NCBI GenBank assembly: GCA_963815125.1
Contig: CAWFFM010000001.1
Coordinates: 558,001-622,000, forward strand
Length of the DNA: 64,000 nucleotides
Reading direction: 5' to 3'
Source: Actinocatenispora sp963815125
Lineage (GTDB): Bacteria; Actinomycetota; Actinomycetes; Mycobacteriales; Micromonosporaceae
The first letter of the stretch is position 1. The number at the start of each line of letters is the position of its first letter. The notes below the pieces were generated by a model. It did no database searches, was not told the origin of the DNA, and saw only the letters and a list, made by a program, of their open reading frames with translations. A program made the translations under genes and the position numbers. Below, in pieces: positions 35,995-43,697 of the stretch.

Positions 35995-36513
35995 TCAGCA
36001 GGTACCGGGCGGCGCGGCCGGAATACCGAGACTGATCTCGGCCTCCTTGACGTCGGTCGGCGTCCGGATGTTGGTGTACTTGTCACCCAGGACCAGATCG
36101 ACCGTGGCGTCCTCGCGGGCCGGATCGTACGCCGTCTTCGCGTCCGGTACGTATGCCCTGATCAGCTGGGCGGCTCCGACCGCCTTGCGGCCGAATCGGA
36201 TCTGCGCTCCGTCATGGACCACGGCGCCCTTGGGGTCCTGCTTGTAGGCCAGTACGTGGAACCCGACGCCCTTCAACGCGCTCGCGGTGGACTGGGCGAG
36301 TCCGGCCCGGTCGGTGGAGTTGTAGACGTTGACGTTGACGTCCTTCTCCTTCGGGATCGTCAGGCTGGCCCGCTTGGCGTCAGGCGGGCACTGATGGCCT
36401 CCCGCGACCCCGCCGTCCTGGTGGTCCGAGAGGATCGTCCAGGTAACCGTGATCACGCCGAGCAGCAGCAGGGTACCGAAGATCACCAGGGCGCGTACCC
36501 GGGACAGGCTCAT
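35995..36513 (-). CDS. LytR_C-domain envelope protein (Cei-like)
   Basis: The 172-residue protein has a single N-terminal membrane helix (VRALVIFGTLLLLGVITVTWTI, residues 6-27) and an extracellular LytR C-terminal domain (DVNVNVYNSTDRAGLAQSTASALKGVGFHV, VRFGRKAVGAAQLIRAYVPDAK, VDLVLGDKYTNI). It is probably anchored facing outward. M. tuberculosis has a like protein (Rv2700, Cei, needed for cell-envelope integrity) in the same position between suhB and the DUF4193 gene. ATG 36513 follows GGGAGGCGGGG. Two cysteines (about residue 42 and the last residue) might form a disulfide. Confidence 0.88.
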   Translation of the reverse strand: MSLSRVRALVIFGTLLLLGVITVTWTILSDHQDGGVAGGHQCPPDAKRASLTIPKEKDVNVNVYNSTDRAGLAQSTASALKGVGFHVLAYKQDPKGAVVHDGAQIRFGRKAVGAAQLIRAYVPDAKTAYDPAREDATVDLVLGDKYTNIRTPTDVKEAEISLGIPAAPPGTC

Positions 36514-37040
36514 CCCCGCCTCCCGCCCGCCGGGGCGGTCGGTGTGACGTTCATCCGTCCGGACCGGGTCGCCCGGACGCTGCCCGATATCGCCGACCAA
36601 GCTATGACCTGGTGCGTTGTGGTACGGCGATGTGTGACATGGTCGTCCACCCGGCAGCTGCCGGGTCCGGATCCGTTCATCCCCGCCCCCCGAACGTGGA
36701 ACGCCGAGAAGGCCTCGTACGCGCCATGCGGAGAGATTAGCGTGTGCGCCGCAGTTGCTCGCGAACCTGTCCGGCGTGCCGAACCACCCTCGACTATCCG
36801 ACACCCTAGTGTGTCGCCTCGATCACATCGGGAACAACAGAAGGAGGCAGGACGTACTCCTGTCGGAGAAGGAAGGTAAGGTTCCCGGCTCGCCGGGGTC
36901 GTTTCCCTCCGCTCGGGCTGGGGAGGCCGCACGAACGGTCGATTCGCATCCGTAGGGGGAATCGGGTGCGGTACGGGACTGCATCCGGTCCGTGACGCGT
37001 TACACCGGGCGCAACACAGAACAACGGGAGAGTGAAAGCG
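36514..37040. promoter_or_regulatory. Divergent control region of 527 bases
   Basis: No gene is evident here between the LytR_C gene and the DUF4193 gene. The centre (36760-36870) is less GC-rich than average and includes the near-palindrome GACACCCTAGTGTGTC at about 36799-36814. The end nearest 37041 contains GGGAG ten bases before the start. Promoters for both genes should lie here; a small RNA cannot be excluded. Confidence 0.35.
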
Positions 37041-37340
37041 ATGGCCACCGACTACGACGCCCCACGGCGGGACGAGGTCGAACTGGGGGAGGACAGCCTT
37101 GAGGAGCTCAAGGCTCGTCGGCAGGATGCGCAGTCGGGCAGCGTCGACGTGGACGAGACGGATGTCGCGGAGAGCTTCGAGCTCCCGGGCGCCGATCTCG
37201 CCGACGAGGAACTGACGGTCCGGGTACTGCCCATGCAGTCCGACGAGTTCCGCTGCTCGCGCTGCTTCCTCGTACACCACCGGAGCCAGCTCGCCAGTCA
37301 GAAGAACGGGGAGCTGATCTGCCGCGAGTGCGCCGCCTGA
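37041..37340 (+). CDS. DUF4193 family protein
   Basis: The 99-residue protein is acidic through most of its length (EVELGEDSLEELKARRQDAQ, DETDVAESFELPGADLADEEL) and ends in a four-cysteine zinc site, FRCSRCFLVHHRSQLA and LICRECAA. DUF4193 is restricted to actinobacteria and strongly conserved; its function is not established. The ATG at 37041 has a better ribosome-site spacing than the GTG nine bases earlier. In mycobacteria the equivalent gene lies between cei and dut, as here. Confidence 0.93.
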   Translation: MATDYDAPRRDEVELGEDSLEELKARRQDAQSGSVDVDETDVAESFELPGADLADEELTVRVLPMQSDEFRCSRCFLVHHRSQLASQKNGELICRECAA

Positions 37341-37536
37341 CCGGCGGTATGCCCGAGGCGCGTGCTCCTACCAGCGTCGCCACGCCACGCTCGTGCGACG
37401 CGGTTCCTGGCTGCCCAGTGCCGGGTTCGCACGCAGCCGTTCTCGACCGTGGTTCGCCCCCGGTCGGGTGCCGTACCGCATCCGACCGGGGCACCATGGT
37501 GAGTGGACGACGGCCGCAAACGGGAGGAGACCACCG

Positions 37537-38535
37537 ATGAGCGGGACCGACGGGCAGTTTCCACCAGAGTCGGAGGATCACCGGCCCGGCGCCGCAGGGG
37601 AGCGGCCCGCGGCGGACGGATCCGTGGCGGACAGGTCCGCGGGGGACGGGCCCGTGGGGGACGGGTCCGCAACAGCTCAGGGCGCGGACCTCACCCCGGT
37701 CGGGGACCAGCCATCTTCGGAGTCCACCGAAGCGGCCAGCACCGTCGCCCGGCTCACCGCGGACGACCTGGCCCCGCCGGAACGGCGCCGACTGCTGGCA
37801 CGTCTCGCCGGGAATGCCGGGCAGACCGGCTGGCGGATGCTTGCCCGGCCACGTGGGGCCTTCCGGTGGATCAGCGACACCCTGGTCCAGGCCGCGCCAC
37901 ACATCCCGATCCGGGATCTGGACACGCTACGACGGCACTACCCCGGCCTGGACGGCGAGGCACTGGCCGAGCGACTGGTACGCAACGCCTCCCGGGCCAC
38001 GGCCACCGTGGGCGCCGCCGGAGGTGGGCTCAGCGCGGTGCAGTGGAGTGCCCCACCCACCCTGCTGTCCGCGCCGGTACTGCTGGCTTCGGAGACCGTC
38101 GTTGTGGTGGCCGTCGAGCTGAAGCTCCTCGGTGAACTGCACGAGGTCTACCGGTTGCCCATCGCGGGTTCTCCCACCCAACGGGCCACCGCACTGGTCA
38201 GCGCCTGGGCCGGACGCCGCGGGGTGAGCCTGACCACCGCGGGCATCGGGCTGTCGGCCTCGTTGGGCATGGCTGCGCGCCGCGAGCTGCGGGACCGCCT
38301 GCTGCGTCGGCTGGGGCGCAACCTGACCACGCTGGGGCCGCTGCTCACCGGTGCTGCGGTAGGCAGTGAACTGAACCGCCGGGCCACCCGCAGCGTGGGC
38401 AACGACTTCCGTCAGGACCTGCGCCGGCTGGCCGCTGCCATCGCGGCACAGGCGCCGCTGGACGGCACCGTGGTGCAGCCGGATGCCCCGTCAGGTGCCA
38501 CCGACGATCGGCGGTCCGGTCCTGGTCCGCGCTGA
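37537..38535 (+). CDS. Conserved actinobacterial protein with two hydrophobic segments
   Basis: The 332-residue protein has a disordered N-terminus (1-75) that includes a four-copy pentapeptide repeat, then a conserved domain: PPERRRLLARLAGNAGQTGWRML, IPIRDLDTLRRHYPGLDGEALAERLVRNASRATATVGAAGGGLSAVQW and the hydrophobic SAPVLLASETVVVVAVELKLLGELHEVY. A second weakly hydrophobic stretch lies near TTLGPLLTGAAVGSELNRRATRSVG. It resembles EcsC-like membrane-associated proteins in general character, but I cannot assign a family. GGGAGGAG precedes ATG 37537. It sits where mycobacteria have no counterpart. Confidence 0.8.
   Translation: MSGTDGQFPPESEDHRPGAAGERPAADGSVADRSAGDGPVGDGSATAQGADLTPVGDQPSSESTEAASTVARLTADDLAPPERRRLLARLAGNAGQTGWRMLARPRGAFRWISDTLVQAAPHIPIRDLDTLRRHYPGLDGEALAERLVRNASRATATVGAAGGGLSAVQWSAPPTLLSAPVLLASETVVVVAVELKLLGELHEVYRLPIAGSPTQRATALVSAWAGRRGVSLTTAGIGLSASLGMAARRELRDRLLRRLGRNLTTLGPLLTGAAVGSELNRRATRSVGNDFRQDLRRLAAAIAAQAPLDGTVVQPDAPSGATDDRRSGPGPR
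37612..37671 (+). repeat. Four tandem 15-bp repeats coding for a pentapeptide
   Basis: Four 15-base units (37612-37626, 37627-37641, 37642-37656, 37657-37671) encode ADGSV, ADRSA, GDGPV and GDGSA in frame within the disordered N-terminus of the 37537 protein. They have diverged at several positions, so the array is probably old, but it could vary in copy number between strains. Confidence 0.7.
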
Positions 38536-38625
38536 CCGGCCCACCGGTGCCGCCGTTCGCATCAGAGTTCAGCTCCAGGCTGGTACGTACGACTCTCGAA
38601 ACTGGCCTCCCCACCCCGGTGCGAT

Positions 38626-38766
38626 CATTTTCCCCGAATCGCCGTTAAGTCCCTTTTTTGAAAGGTGCATACAGGGAAAATGCACTCTTCGCATGCGCCG
38701 CGGGTGCATTTTTCCCGAAAGTCCAATCAAGCAACTCGGGCAAAACTGTACTTTCGGGGAAAATGC
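38626..38766. repeat. AT-rich island with two tandem inverted-repeat units
   Basis: A motif close to CATTTTCCCCGAA occurs four times in alternating orientation: forward at 38626-38638, reverse at about 38674-38683, forward at 38707-38719 and reverse at 38757-38766. The forward copies are 81 bases apart and the reverse copies 83, so an inverted-repeat unit of about 82 bases is duplicated. The second unit can fold into a 17-bp stem with one mismatch. The GC content is far below the rest of the window. It may be a decayed miniature mobile element, a non-coding RNA or a repeated binding site. Nothing coding is supported. Confidence 0.65.
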
Positions 38767-38942
38767 CAAGTGGTGGTGGTTTCGGGTCGTGGTGGTGTCA
38801 GGTGGCTGGGGGTAGGGAACGGCTGCGCTCAAGATCTGCGGCAGTGGGCTGCCAGCCGTGGGTCAGGTGTGGGCCGCCTCCGGCGCATGCGTACCCGCCT
38901 CCCCGGGCACGCGTACCAGCCAGGACAGGGAACAATGACGCC

Positions 38943-39521
38943 GTGACCAATGGCGCCGAGCCGATGACCTCGCCCAGCCGGGTGTATCCGCGGTCGCCCG
39001 TCGGCGACGTAAGGGATGTCAGGGACGCCGGGGACGACCCGGTAGATGTGCTGGTACGCCAGCTCGACCCCCGGCTGCCGTTACCGGGCTATGCGCACCC
39101 GTCCGATGCCGGCGCGGATCTGTACGCGGCCCGGGACGTACGACTGGCACCGGGCGAGCGGGCACTGGTACCCACCGGGGTGGCCGTGGCGCTGCCGGAC
39201 GGCTATGTGGGGCTGGTGCATCCACGCTCGGGTCTCGCTGCCCGGCTGGGTGTCACGGTGCTCAACGCACCCGGTACGGTCGATGCCGGTTACCGCGGGG
39301 AGATTCTGGTCAACCTGGTCAATCACGACCGGGACCGGCCGGTGGACATCGCCCGGGGTGACCGGATCGCCCAGCTGGTGGTCCAGCGTGTCGAACGGGC
39401 CCGGTTCCATCTGGTGTCCGAACTGCCCGGGTCAGCTCGCGGTGACGGCGGGCACGGGTCGACCGGTGGCTTCAGCGCACCGGCCGGTGGGATTCAGTCA
39501 ACGAACCTGGAGGGTCAGTGA
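38943..39521 (+). CDS. dut: dUTP diphosphatase
   Basis: The 192-residue protein is a trimeric dUTPase that hydrolyses dUTP to dUMP. The five motifs are visible: SDAGADLYAA, HPRSGLAARLG, LNAPGTVDAGYRGEI, RGDRIAQLVVQ and the C-terminal RGDGGHGSTGGF that closes over the active site. The N-terminal 40 residues before VDVLVRQLDPRLPLP are longer than in most dUTPases and probably disordered. GTG 38943 is taken as start; ATG 38964 is an alternative. The stop overlaps the DUF3710 start by four bases. Confidence 0.93.
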   Translation: MTNGAEPMTSPSRVYPRSPVGDVRDVRDAGDDPVDVLVRQLDPRLPLPGYAHPSDAGADLYAARDVRLAPGERALVPTGVAVALPDGYVGLVHPRSGLAARLGVTVLNAPGTVDAGYRGEILVNLVNHDRDRPVDIARGDRIAQLVVQRVERARFHLVSELPGSARGDGGHGSTGGFSAPAGGIQSTNLEGQ

Positions 39522-40321
39522 GCGTGTTCCGACGGCGCCGGGCAGAGCGTGCCGACGACGAGGGGTCGTCCGTCGAGACGACCGAGGACGCCACGGCGAC
39601 GGATGTCGGGGCCACCGGTCCGGACCAGCGAGACACCCCTGACGGCGGCGGGAAGCGGCGGTCCCGGTCCGCTGCAGCGAGCGACGACGCTGGCTCCGTG
39701 GACGCCGACGGCGCGCCCGGGACGGGTCCGTACGACGTCGACGAGGCGCCAGAGGACGACCTGGAGCGGCTGGACCTGGGCAGCCTCAAGATCCCGGCCA
39801 TGCCGGGGGTGGAGGTGCAGATCCAGGCCAGTGAGCAGGGTGAGGTGACCTCCGTGGCGCTGATCGCGGGAAAGAACGCGGTCCAGGTCGGGGCGTTCGC
39901 AGCGCCGCGTACCGAGGGGATCTGGGACGAGGTCCGGGCGGAGCTGTTGACCGGACTGAAGTCCGACGGCGCTGCTGTCACGGAGACCGACGGGGAGTAC
40001 GGCACGGAGCTGCGTGGTCGGGTCAAGACGCCGGACGGCCCTCAGGACATCCGTTTCGTCGGGTTCGACGGACCGCGCTGGTTCCTCCGTGCGGTATTCC
40101 ACGGCTCAGTGGCGACCACTCCGAAGGCCGCGCCGGAGCTGACCGAATGCCTGTTGCGCATCGTCGTCGATCGGGGCAAGGAGGCCATGCCGGTCCGTGA
40201 GCCGCTGCCGCTGCAACTGCCCGCAGAGGCGATTGCGCAGCAGCAGGCCGCAGCCGAGGCCGCCGGAGAGCAGCCGCCGGCCAACGGTGCCGGTGGCCAG
40301 CAGGGCACGGACCGGCGGTAG
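39518..40321 (+). CDS. DUF3710 family protein
   Basis: The 267-residue protein has a charged, disordered N-terminus (1-75) and a conserved domain: YDVDEAPEDDLERLDLGSLKIPAMPGVEVQIQ, VQVGAFAAPRTEGIWDEVRAELL, and VGFDGPRWFLRAVFHG. The C-terminus is Ala/Gln-rich. DUF3710 proteins are actinobacterial, usually directly downstream of dut, and have no proven function. Start codon GTG overlaps the dut stop (GTGA). A GC-rich hairpin follows the stop. Confidence 0.93.
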   Translation: MSVFRRRRAERADDEGSSVETTEDATATDVGATGPDQRDTPDGGGKRRSRSAAASDDAGSVDADGAPGTGPYDVDEAPEDDLERLDLGSLKIPAMPGVEVQIQASEQGEVTSVALIAGKNAVQVGAFAAPRTEGIWDEVRAELLTGLKSDGAAVTETDGEYGTELRGRVKTPDGPQDIRFVGFDGPRWFLRAVFHGSVATTPKAAPELTECLLRIVVDRGKEAMPVREPLPLQLPAEAIAQQQAAAEAAGEQPPANGAGGQQGTDRR

Positions 40322-40340
40322 ACAGGTGCCTCCGCATACC

Positions 40341-40361
40341 GGGCCCGGCTCTGCCGGGCCC
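40341..40361 (+). terminator. Terminator hairpin after the dut-DUF3710 operon
   Basis: GGGCCCGGC (40341-40349) pairs perfectly with GCCGGGCCC (40353-40361) around a three-base loop TCT, 20 bases after the stop codon. Confidence 0.75.
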
Positions 40362-40861
40362 ACCACCCCGCAGACCCGAGGTCGGCGGGGCCACCGCACA
40401 TCCCCTGCGCGCGCGGCCGGTGAACCGGGCGCGCCCGCTGTCGTCGACACCGGTGGAGCTGCTACCGGCACCGAACGGCCCGGCGAGAGCCTGGGCGCCC
40501 TGACCCTGACGGCTGAGCCGACCGGTCAGTGCGACGACCAACCCCCGGATACCGGCACCGGCGTCTGTGCCGGTGACATCGTTTCGCCGCTGCCGGCACG
40601 TCAGGCGCCGGAGGTGCGGGAGGCGCCGGACGTGCCGGCGTCCGGGCCGCGCGGAGTTCGACGCTCCGGTGGGCATCCCACGTACCGCTTGATCCGCGGA
40701 CCACTCTGCCGGTCGGGTACCGAACCCGTCGCAGGCCCGACCGCCAACGGTCGGACCAGGTACGAAGTACCGCGTACGCCGCATCAGCCCCCATCATCCT
40801 GTCCCGAAACCGGCGTACGCTTGCCGCACGGCCGCGCGCCTGAAGGAGTGTGAGGACGGTC
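40362..40861. other. 500-base gap without a convincing gene; promoter near its end
   Basis: The composition is typical of the genome, yet neither strand shows a frame with convincing coding character; the open frames are rich in Pro, Arg, Ser and Thr and have no good ribosome site. In mycobacteria a conserved gene lies between the DUF3710 and OB-fold genes, so this may be its eroded remnant. TACGCT at 40816-40821 is a plausible -10 box for the OB-fold gene, with a GAGGA ribosome site before 40862. Confidence 0.4.
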
Positions 40862-41242
40862 ATGACGACCGGTCAACGGGAGTCGCCGATCAAGCGGTTC
40901 CTACGTCGGCTCGCCGCAAGCGAGGCGGAGCTGGAGGCCGAGGACCTGGAACGGGAGAGTGCCGAGTCCGGATGCACCCCGGCCCGCGCCTGCGCCCGGG
41001 GTCAACTGGTGACGGTCAGTGGGCGGCTCCGTACGGTGGTGTACACCCCGCGGACGAATCTGCCCACGCTGGAGGCCGATCTGTTCGACGGTACGGACCT
41101 GGTGACCCTGGTCTGGCTGGGTCGGCGACACATCGCCGGTATCGAGCCGGGACGTATGCTCACGGTGCGGGGCCGGGTCGCGGTCCGCGACGACCGTAAG
41201 GTCATCTACAACCCGTACTACGAGCTCGAATCGCCGAGGTGA
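40862..41242 (+). CDS. OB-fold nucleic-acid-binding protein
   Basis: The 126-residue protein has a charged helical N-terminus (PIKRFLRRLAASEAELEAEDLE) and an OB-fold in about residues 45-125 (RGQLVTVSGRLRTVVYTPRTNLPTLEADLFDGTDLVTLVWLGRRHIAGIEPGRMLTVRGRV). It resembles the RecG/RecB-like OB domains that bind single-stranded DNA, but there is no enzyme domain. ATG 40862 has GAGGA five bases upstream. The DUF3159 gene follows by four bases, a conserved actinobacterial pair. Confidence 0.9.
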   Translation: MTTGQRESPIKRFLRRLAASEAELEAEDLERESAESGCTPARACARGQLVTVSGRLRTVVYTPRTNLPTLEADLFDGTDLVTLVWLGRRHIAGIEPGRMLTVRGRVAVRDDRKVIYNPYYELESPR

Positions 41243-41246
41243 CCGC

Positions 41247-42032
41247 TTGCCCACCACCGACGAGCCTGCCGGTTCTGGACTGCCCGCCCCCGAGGCCGGC
41301 CTGCCGACCCGCTGTCCGCAGCCCGATCAGTCGGCATCCGGACCGGTCCGGACGGAGCCGGTGACCGAGCCTGCGGATCCCGGTGCCGAGGCGGCCGAGC
41401 CGACCTTCTCCGAGCAGATCGCCGACCAGCTCGGCGGGATCCGCGGCGTGGTCGAGTCCTGCGTACCCGTACTGGTGTTCATCGCGGTCAACGTGGCAAC
41501 CTCGCTGCGGCCGGCGCTGATCGCCGCCGTCGGGGTGGCGGTGGCCATCGGGGTGTTCCGGCTCGTCCAGCGTCAGCCGGTCCGGCATGCGGTGAACGGA
41601 CTGTTCGGTATCGCGCTGGGCGGGATCATCGCCTGGAAGACCGGGCAGGCCAAGGACTTCTATCTGCCGGGCATCTTCATCGCCTTCGGTTACGCGGTGC
41701 TGCTGCTCGGTTCGATGGCGTTACGCCGACCCGTCATCGGCTACGTGTGGGGCATCGTGATGTCCCGTGGGCGCCACACCTGGCGCGAGGACCGGAATCT
41801 GCTGCGTACGTTCCAGTGGTTGACCCTGCTGTGGGCTGGGTGTTTCGTGCTGCGCGGAGCGGTACAGGGCCTGCTCTACTGGGCCGATCAGGCGACCCTG
41901 CTGGGCGTGAGCCGGATCGCGTTGTCCTGGCCGCTGTACGTCGTCCAGTTGGCGGTGACCCTCTGGGCGGTGCGTCGCGCCGGGCGGCAGCCGACGGCCG
42001 AGCCGGTCGCGGCGGGTCCGGTCCAGGTGTAG
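41247..42032 (+). CDS. DUF3159 multi-pass membrane protein
   Basis: The 261-residue protein has a disordered N-terminus (1-60) and five or six membrane helices: VPVLVFIAVNVATSL, PALIAAVGVAVAIGVFRLV, GLFGIALGGIIAW, FYLPGIFIAFGYAVLLLGSMAL, and two in the C-terminal half including LLWAGCFVLRGAVQGLLYW and WPLYVVQLAVTLWAV. This is the DUF3159 pattern; one motif is GRHTWREDRNLLRTFQWLTLLW. Function is unknown. The TTG start follows GAGGTGACC. It forms an operon with the OB-fold gene and converges on the TrkA-like gene. Confidence 0.9.
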   Translation: MPTTDEPAGSGLPAPEAGLPTRCPQPDQSASGPVRTEPVTEPADPGAEAAEPTFSEQIADQLGGIRGVVESCVPVLVFIAVNVATSLRPALIAAVGVAVAIGVFRLVQRQPVRHAVNGLFGIALGGIIAWKTGQAKDFYLPGIFIAFGYAVLLLGSMALRRPVIGYVWGIVMSRGRHTWREDRNLLRTFQWLTLLWAGCFVLRGAVQGLLYWADQATLLGVSRIALSWPLYVVQLAVTLWAVRRAGRQPTAEPVAAGPVQV

Positions 42033-42062
42033 CCGCACCGCCCGGTCCGGTAGCGCCGCGGG

Positions 42063-42734
42063 TCAGTTGCTTCCCGGGCTGCCCAGTACGACCCGACGCA
42101 CCTCGTCCTCGACCTCCGGAACACAGACGAAGACCAGTTCGTCGCCCGCCTCGACCGGATCGTCCGGGCTGGGTACCAGGACCCGGCGGCCCCGTACGAT
42201 GCTCACCAGCGCGGCGTCGTGCGGTAGCGGTACGTCCCGGACCGGTTTACCGACATGCGGTCCACCGTCGGGCAGGGTGATCTCGACCAGGTTGGCCTGG
42301 CCCTGCCGGAAGCTCATCAGTCGGACCAGGTCGCCGACGCTCACCGCCTCCTCGACCAGGGCGGCCATCAGTCGGGGCTTGGACACCGACACGTCCACCC
42401 CCCACTGCTCGGTGAACAGCCATTCGTTCTCGGCCCGGTTGATCCGGGCCACCACCCGACCGACCGCGAACTCGGTCTTGGCCAGCAGTGAGATGACCAG
42501 GTTCACCTTGTCGTCGCCGGTGGCCGCGACGACCACGTCGCAGGTGTCCAGTTCGGCGTCGGTCAGGCTGGACAGCTCACAGGCGTCGGCCAGTACCCAT
42601 TCGGCGTCCGGTACCCGTTCGGGTCGGATCGCCTCCGGCTTCCGGTCGATCAACATCACCTGGTGGCCCTTGTCGACGAGTTCCTGGGCGATGGAACGTC
42701 CCACGTTGCCGGCCCCGGCGATCGCGATGCGCAT
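42063..42734 (-). CDS. TrkA-type RCK protein (potassium transport regulator)
   Basis: The 223-residue protein has an N-terminal NAD-binding RCK domain (MRIAIAGAGNVGRSIAQELVDKGHQVMLIDRK) and a C-terminal RCK_C domain (LVEITLPDGGPHVGKPVRDVPLPHDAALVSIVRGRRVLVPSPDDPVEAGDELVFV). Such proteins sit on potassium channels or transporters and gate them according to nucleotide. It corresponds to the CeoC/CeoB pair of mycobacteria. I took ATG 42734 (canonical MRIAIAGAGNVG); another ATG lies two codons upstream. It follows the next TrkA gene by 25 bases. Confidence 0.93.
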   Translation of the reverse strand: MRIAIAGAGNVGRSIAQELVDKGHQVMLIDRKPEAIRPERVPDAEWVLADACELSSLTDAELDTCDVVVAATGDDKVNLVISLLAKTEFAVGRVVARINRAENEWLFTEQWGVDVSVSKPRLMAALVEEAVSVGDLVRLMSFRQGQANLVEITLPDGGPHVGKPVRDVPLPHDAALVSIVRGRRVLVPSPDDPVEAGDELVFVCVPEVEDEVRRVVLGSPGSN

Positions 42735-42759
42735 GATCATGTCTCCCGTGTGTGGGCGC

Positions 42760-43425
42760 TCAGCGTGCGCTGTCCGGCGGGTTGGCCGCCGCGTGCGCGA
42801 CGGCCTCTCGCATCTCGTCGGTGAGCAGGAAGAACACCTGGTCACCATCCTGTAGGACGGTGGAACTGGTGGGCAGGGTGCCGATCCCGAAGCGCATGAG
42901 GTACGCCACCCGGGTGCCGGTGGCCTCCTCCAGCAGGCTGACCGGCTGGGTGATCCAGCCGGGCGCCACCGGGATCTCCATGATCGCGACCACGTTGGTC
43001 GGGTCGCGCCACATCTCGACATGACCCTCGGGCAGCATGTGCCGCAGGATCCGGTCCGCGGTCCAGCGCACGGTGGCCACCGTGGGGATGCCCAGGCGTT
43101 CGTACACCTCGGCTCGCCGCGGGTCGTAGATGCGTGCCACCACGGTGCTGACGCCGAAGGTCTCCCGGGCTACCCGGGCGGCGATGATGTTGGAGTTGTC
43201 TCCGCTGGAGACGGCCGCGAACGCGTCCGCGCGTTCGATGCCCGCCTCGGTGAGTACCTGCTGGTCGAAGCCGGTGCCGGTGACGGTGATGCCGCCGAAC
43301 TCGTCGCCGAGCCGGCGGAACGCGTCGGCGTTCTGGTCGATGACCGCGATGGAGTGCCCTCGGGCCTCCAGGCTGTGCGCCAGTGTCGAGCCGACCCGCC
43401 CACAGCCCATGATCACGACGTGCAC
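42760..43425 (-). CDS. TrkA-type RCK protein, first of two
   Basis: The 221-residue protein begins VHVVIMGCGRVGSTLAHSLEARGHSIAVIDQN, a classic RCK nucleotide-binding fold, and ends with an RCK_C domain (GWITQPVSLLEEATGTRVAYLMRFGIGTLPTSSTVLQDGDQVFFLL). GTG 43425 has GGGAGG five bases upstream. With the gene at 42063 it forms a two-protein module that could heterodimerise. It is divergent from the KimA-like permease, so the module probably regulates that transporter. Confidence 0.93.
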   Translation of the reverse strand: MHVVIMGCGRVGSTLAHSLEARGHSIAVIDQNADAFRRLGDEFGGITVTGTGFDQQVLTEAGIERADAFAAVSSGDNSNIIAARVARETFGVSTVVARIYDPRRAEVYERLGIPTVATVRWTADRILRHMLPEGHVEMWRDPTNVVAIMEIPVAPGWITQPVSLLEEATGTRVAYLMRFGIGTLPTSSTVLQDGDQVFFLLTDEMREAVAHAAANPPDSAR

Positions 43426-43684
43426 TCGGCCTCCCGCGCTTCCCGCTGCTCCGCGTACCTGGAGTATCCGGCAGACGGCCCCGCCGGACCGGTCCGCACC
43501 GGTGTGTCCGCGCCACCGCCGTCCGACGCTACCCCGGTGGCGCCACGACCGGGGTCCGGCCGCCGCACGCCAGGACGCTACACGCCCGACCTGACCGCGC
43601 GGCCGGGAACCCTCCGTAGCCGACGGTGGGTCCCGGGAGTCGGATCGGGTACCCGGCCGGCTGTCGCGGCTCGCACCCGGCTCG

Positions 43685-43690
43685 TAGGCT
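43685..43690 (+). promoter_or_regulatory. -10-like box for a leaderless KimA-like transcript
   Basis: TAGGCT ends seven bases before the GTG at 43698; there is no ribosome site. It matches the boxes at nucS, 15577 and 16037. Confidence 0.5.
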
Positions 43691-43697
43691 TTCGCAC

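Noticed and set aside
38483..38942. Short open frames in the AT-rich island that translate to repeated phrases such as IFPESP
   Set aside because: The repeated peptides arise from the DNA repeats; there is no ribosome site and codon use is unlike the genome.
40197..40853. Plus-strand open frame overlapping the DUF3710 end and the following gap
   Set aside because: It starts inside DUF3710 in another frame, crosses a terminator and has a Pro/Arg/Thr-rich product without a good start.
43426..43697. c-di-AMP (ydaO-type) riboswitch upstream of the KimA-like gene
   Set aside because: I found no recognisable conserved ydaO elements, and the -10-like box next to the start codon suggests that the mRNA has no leader.
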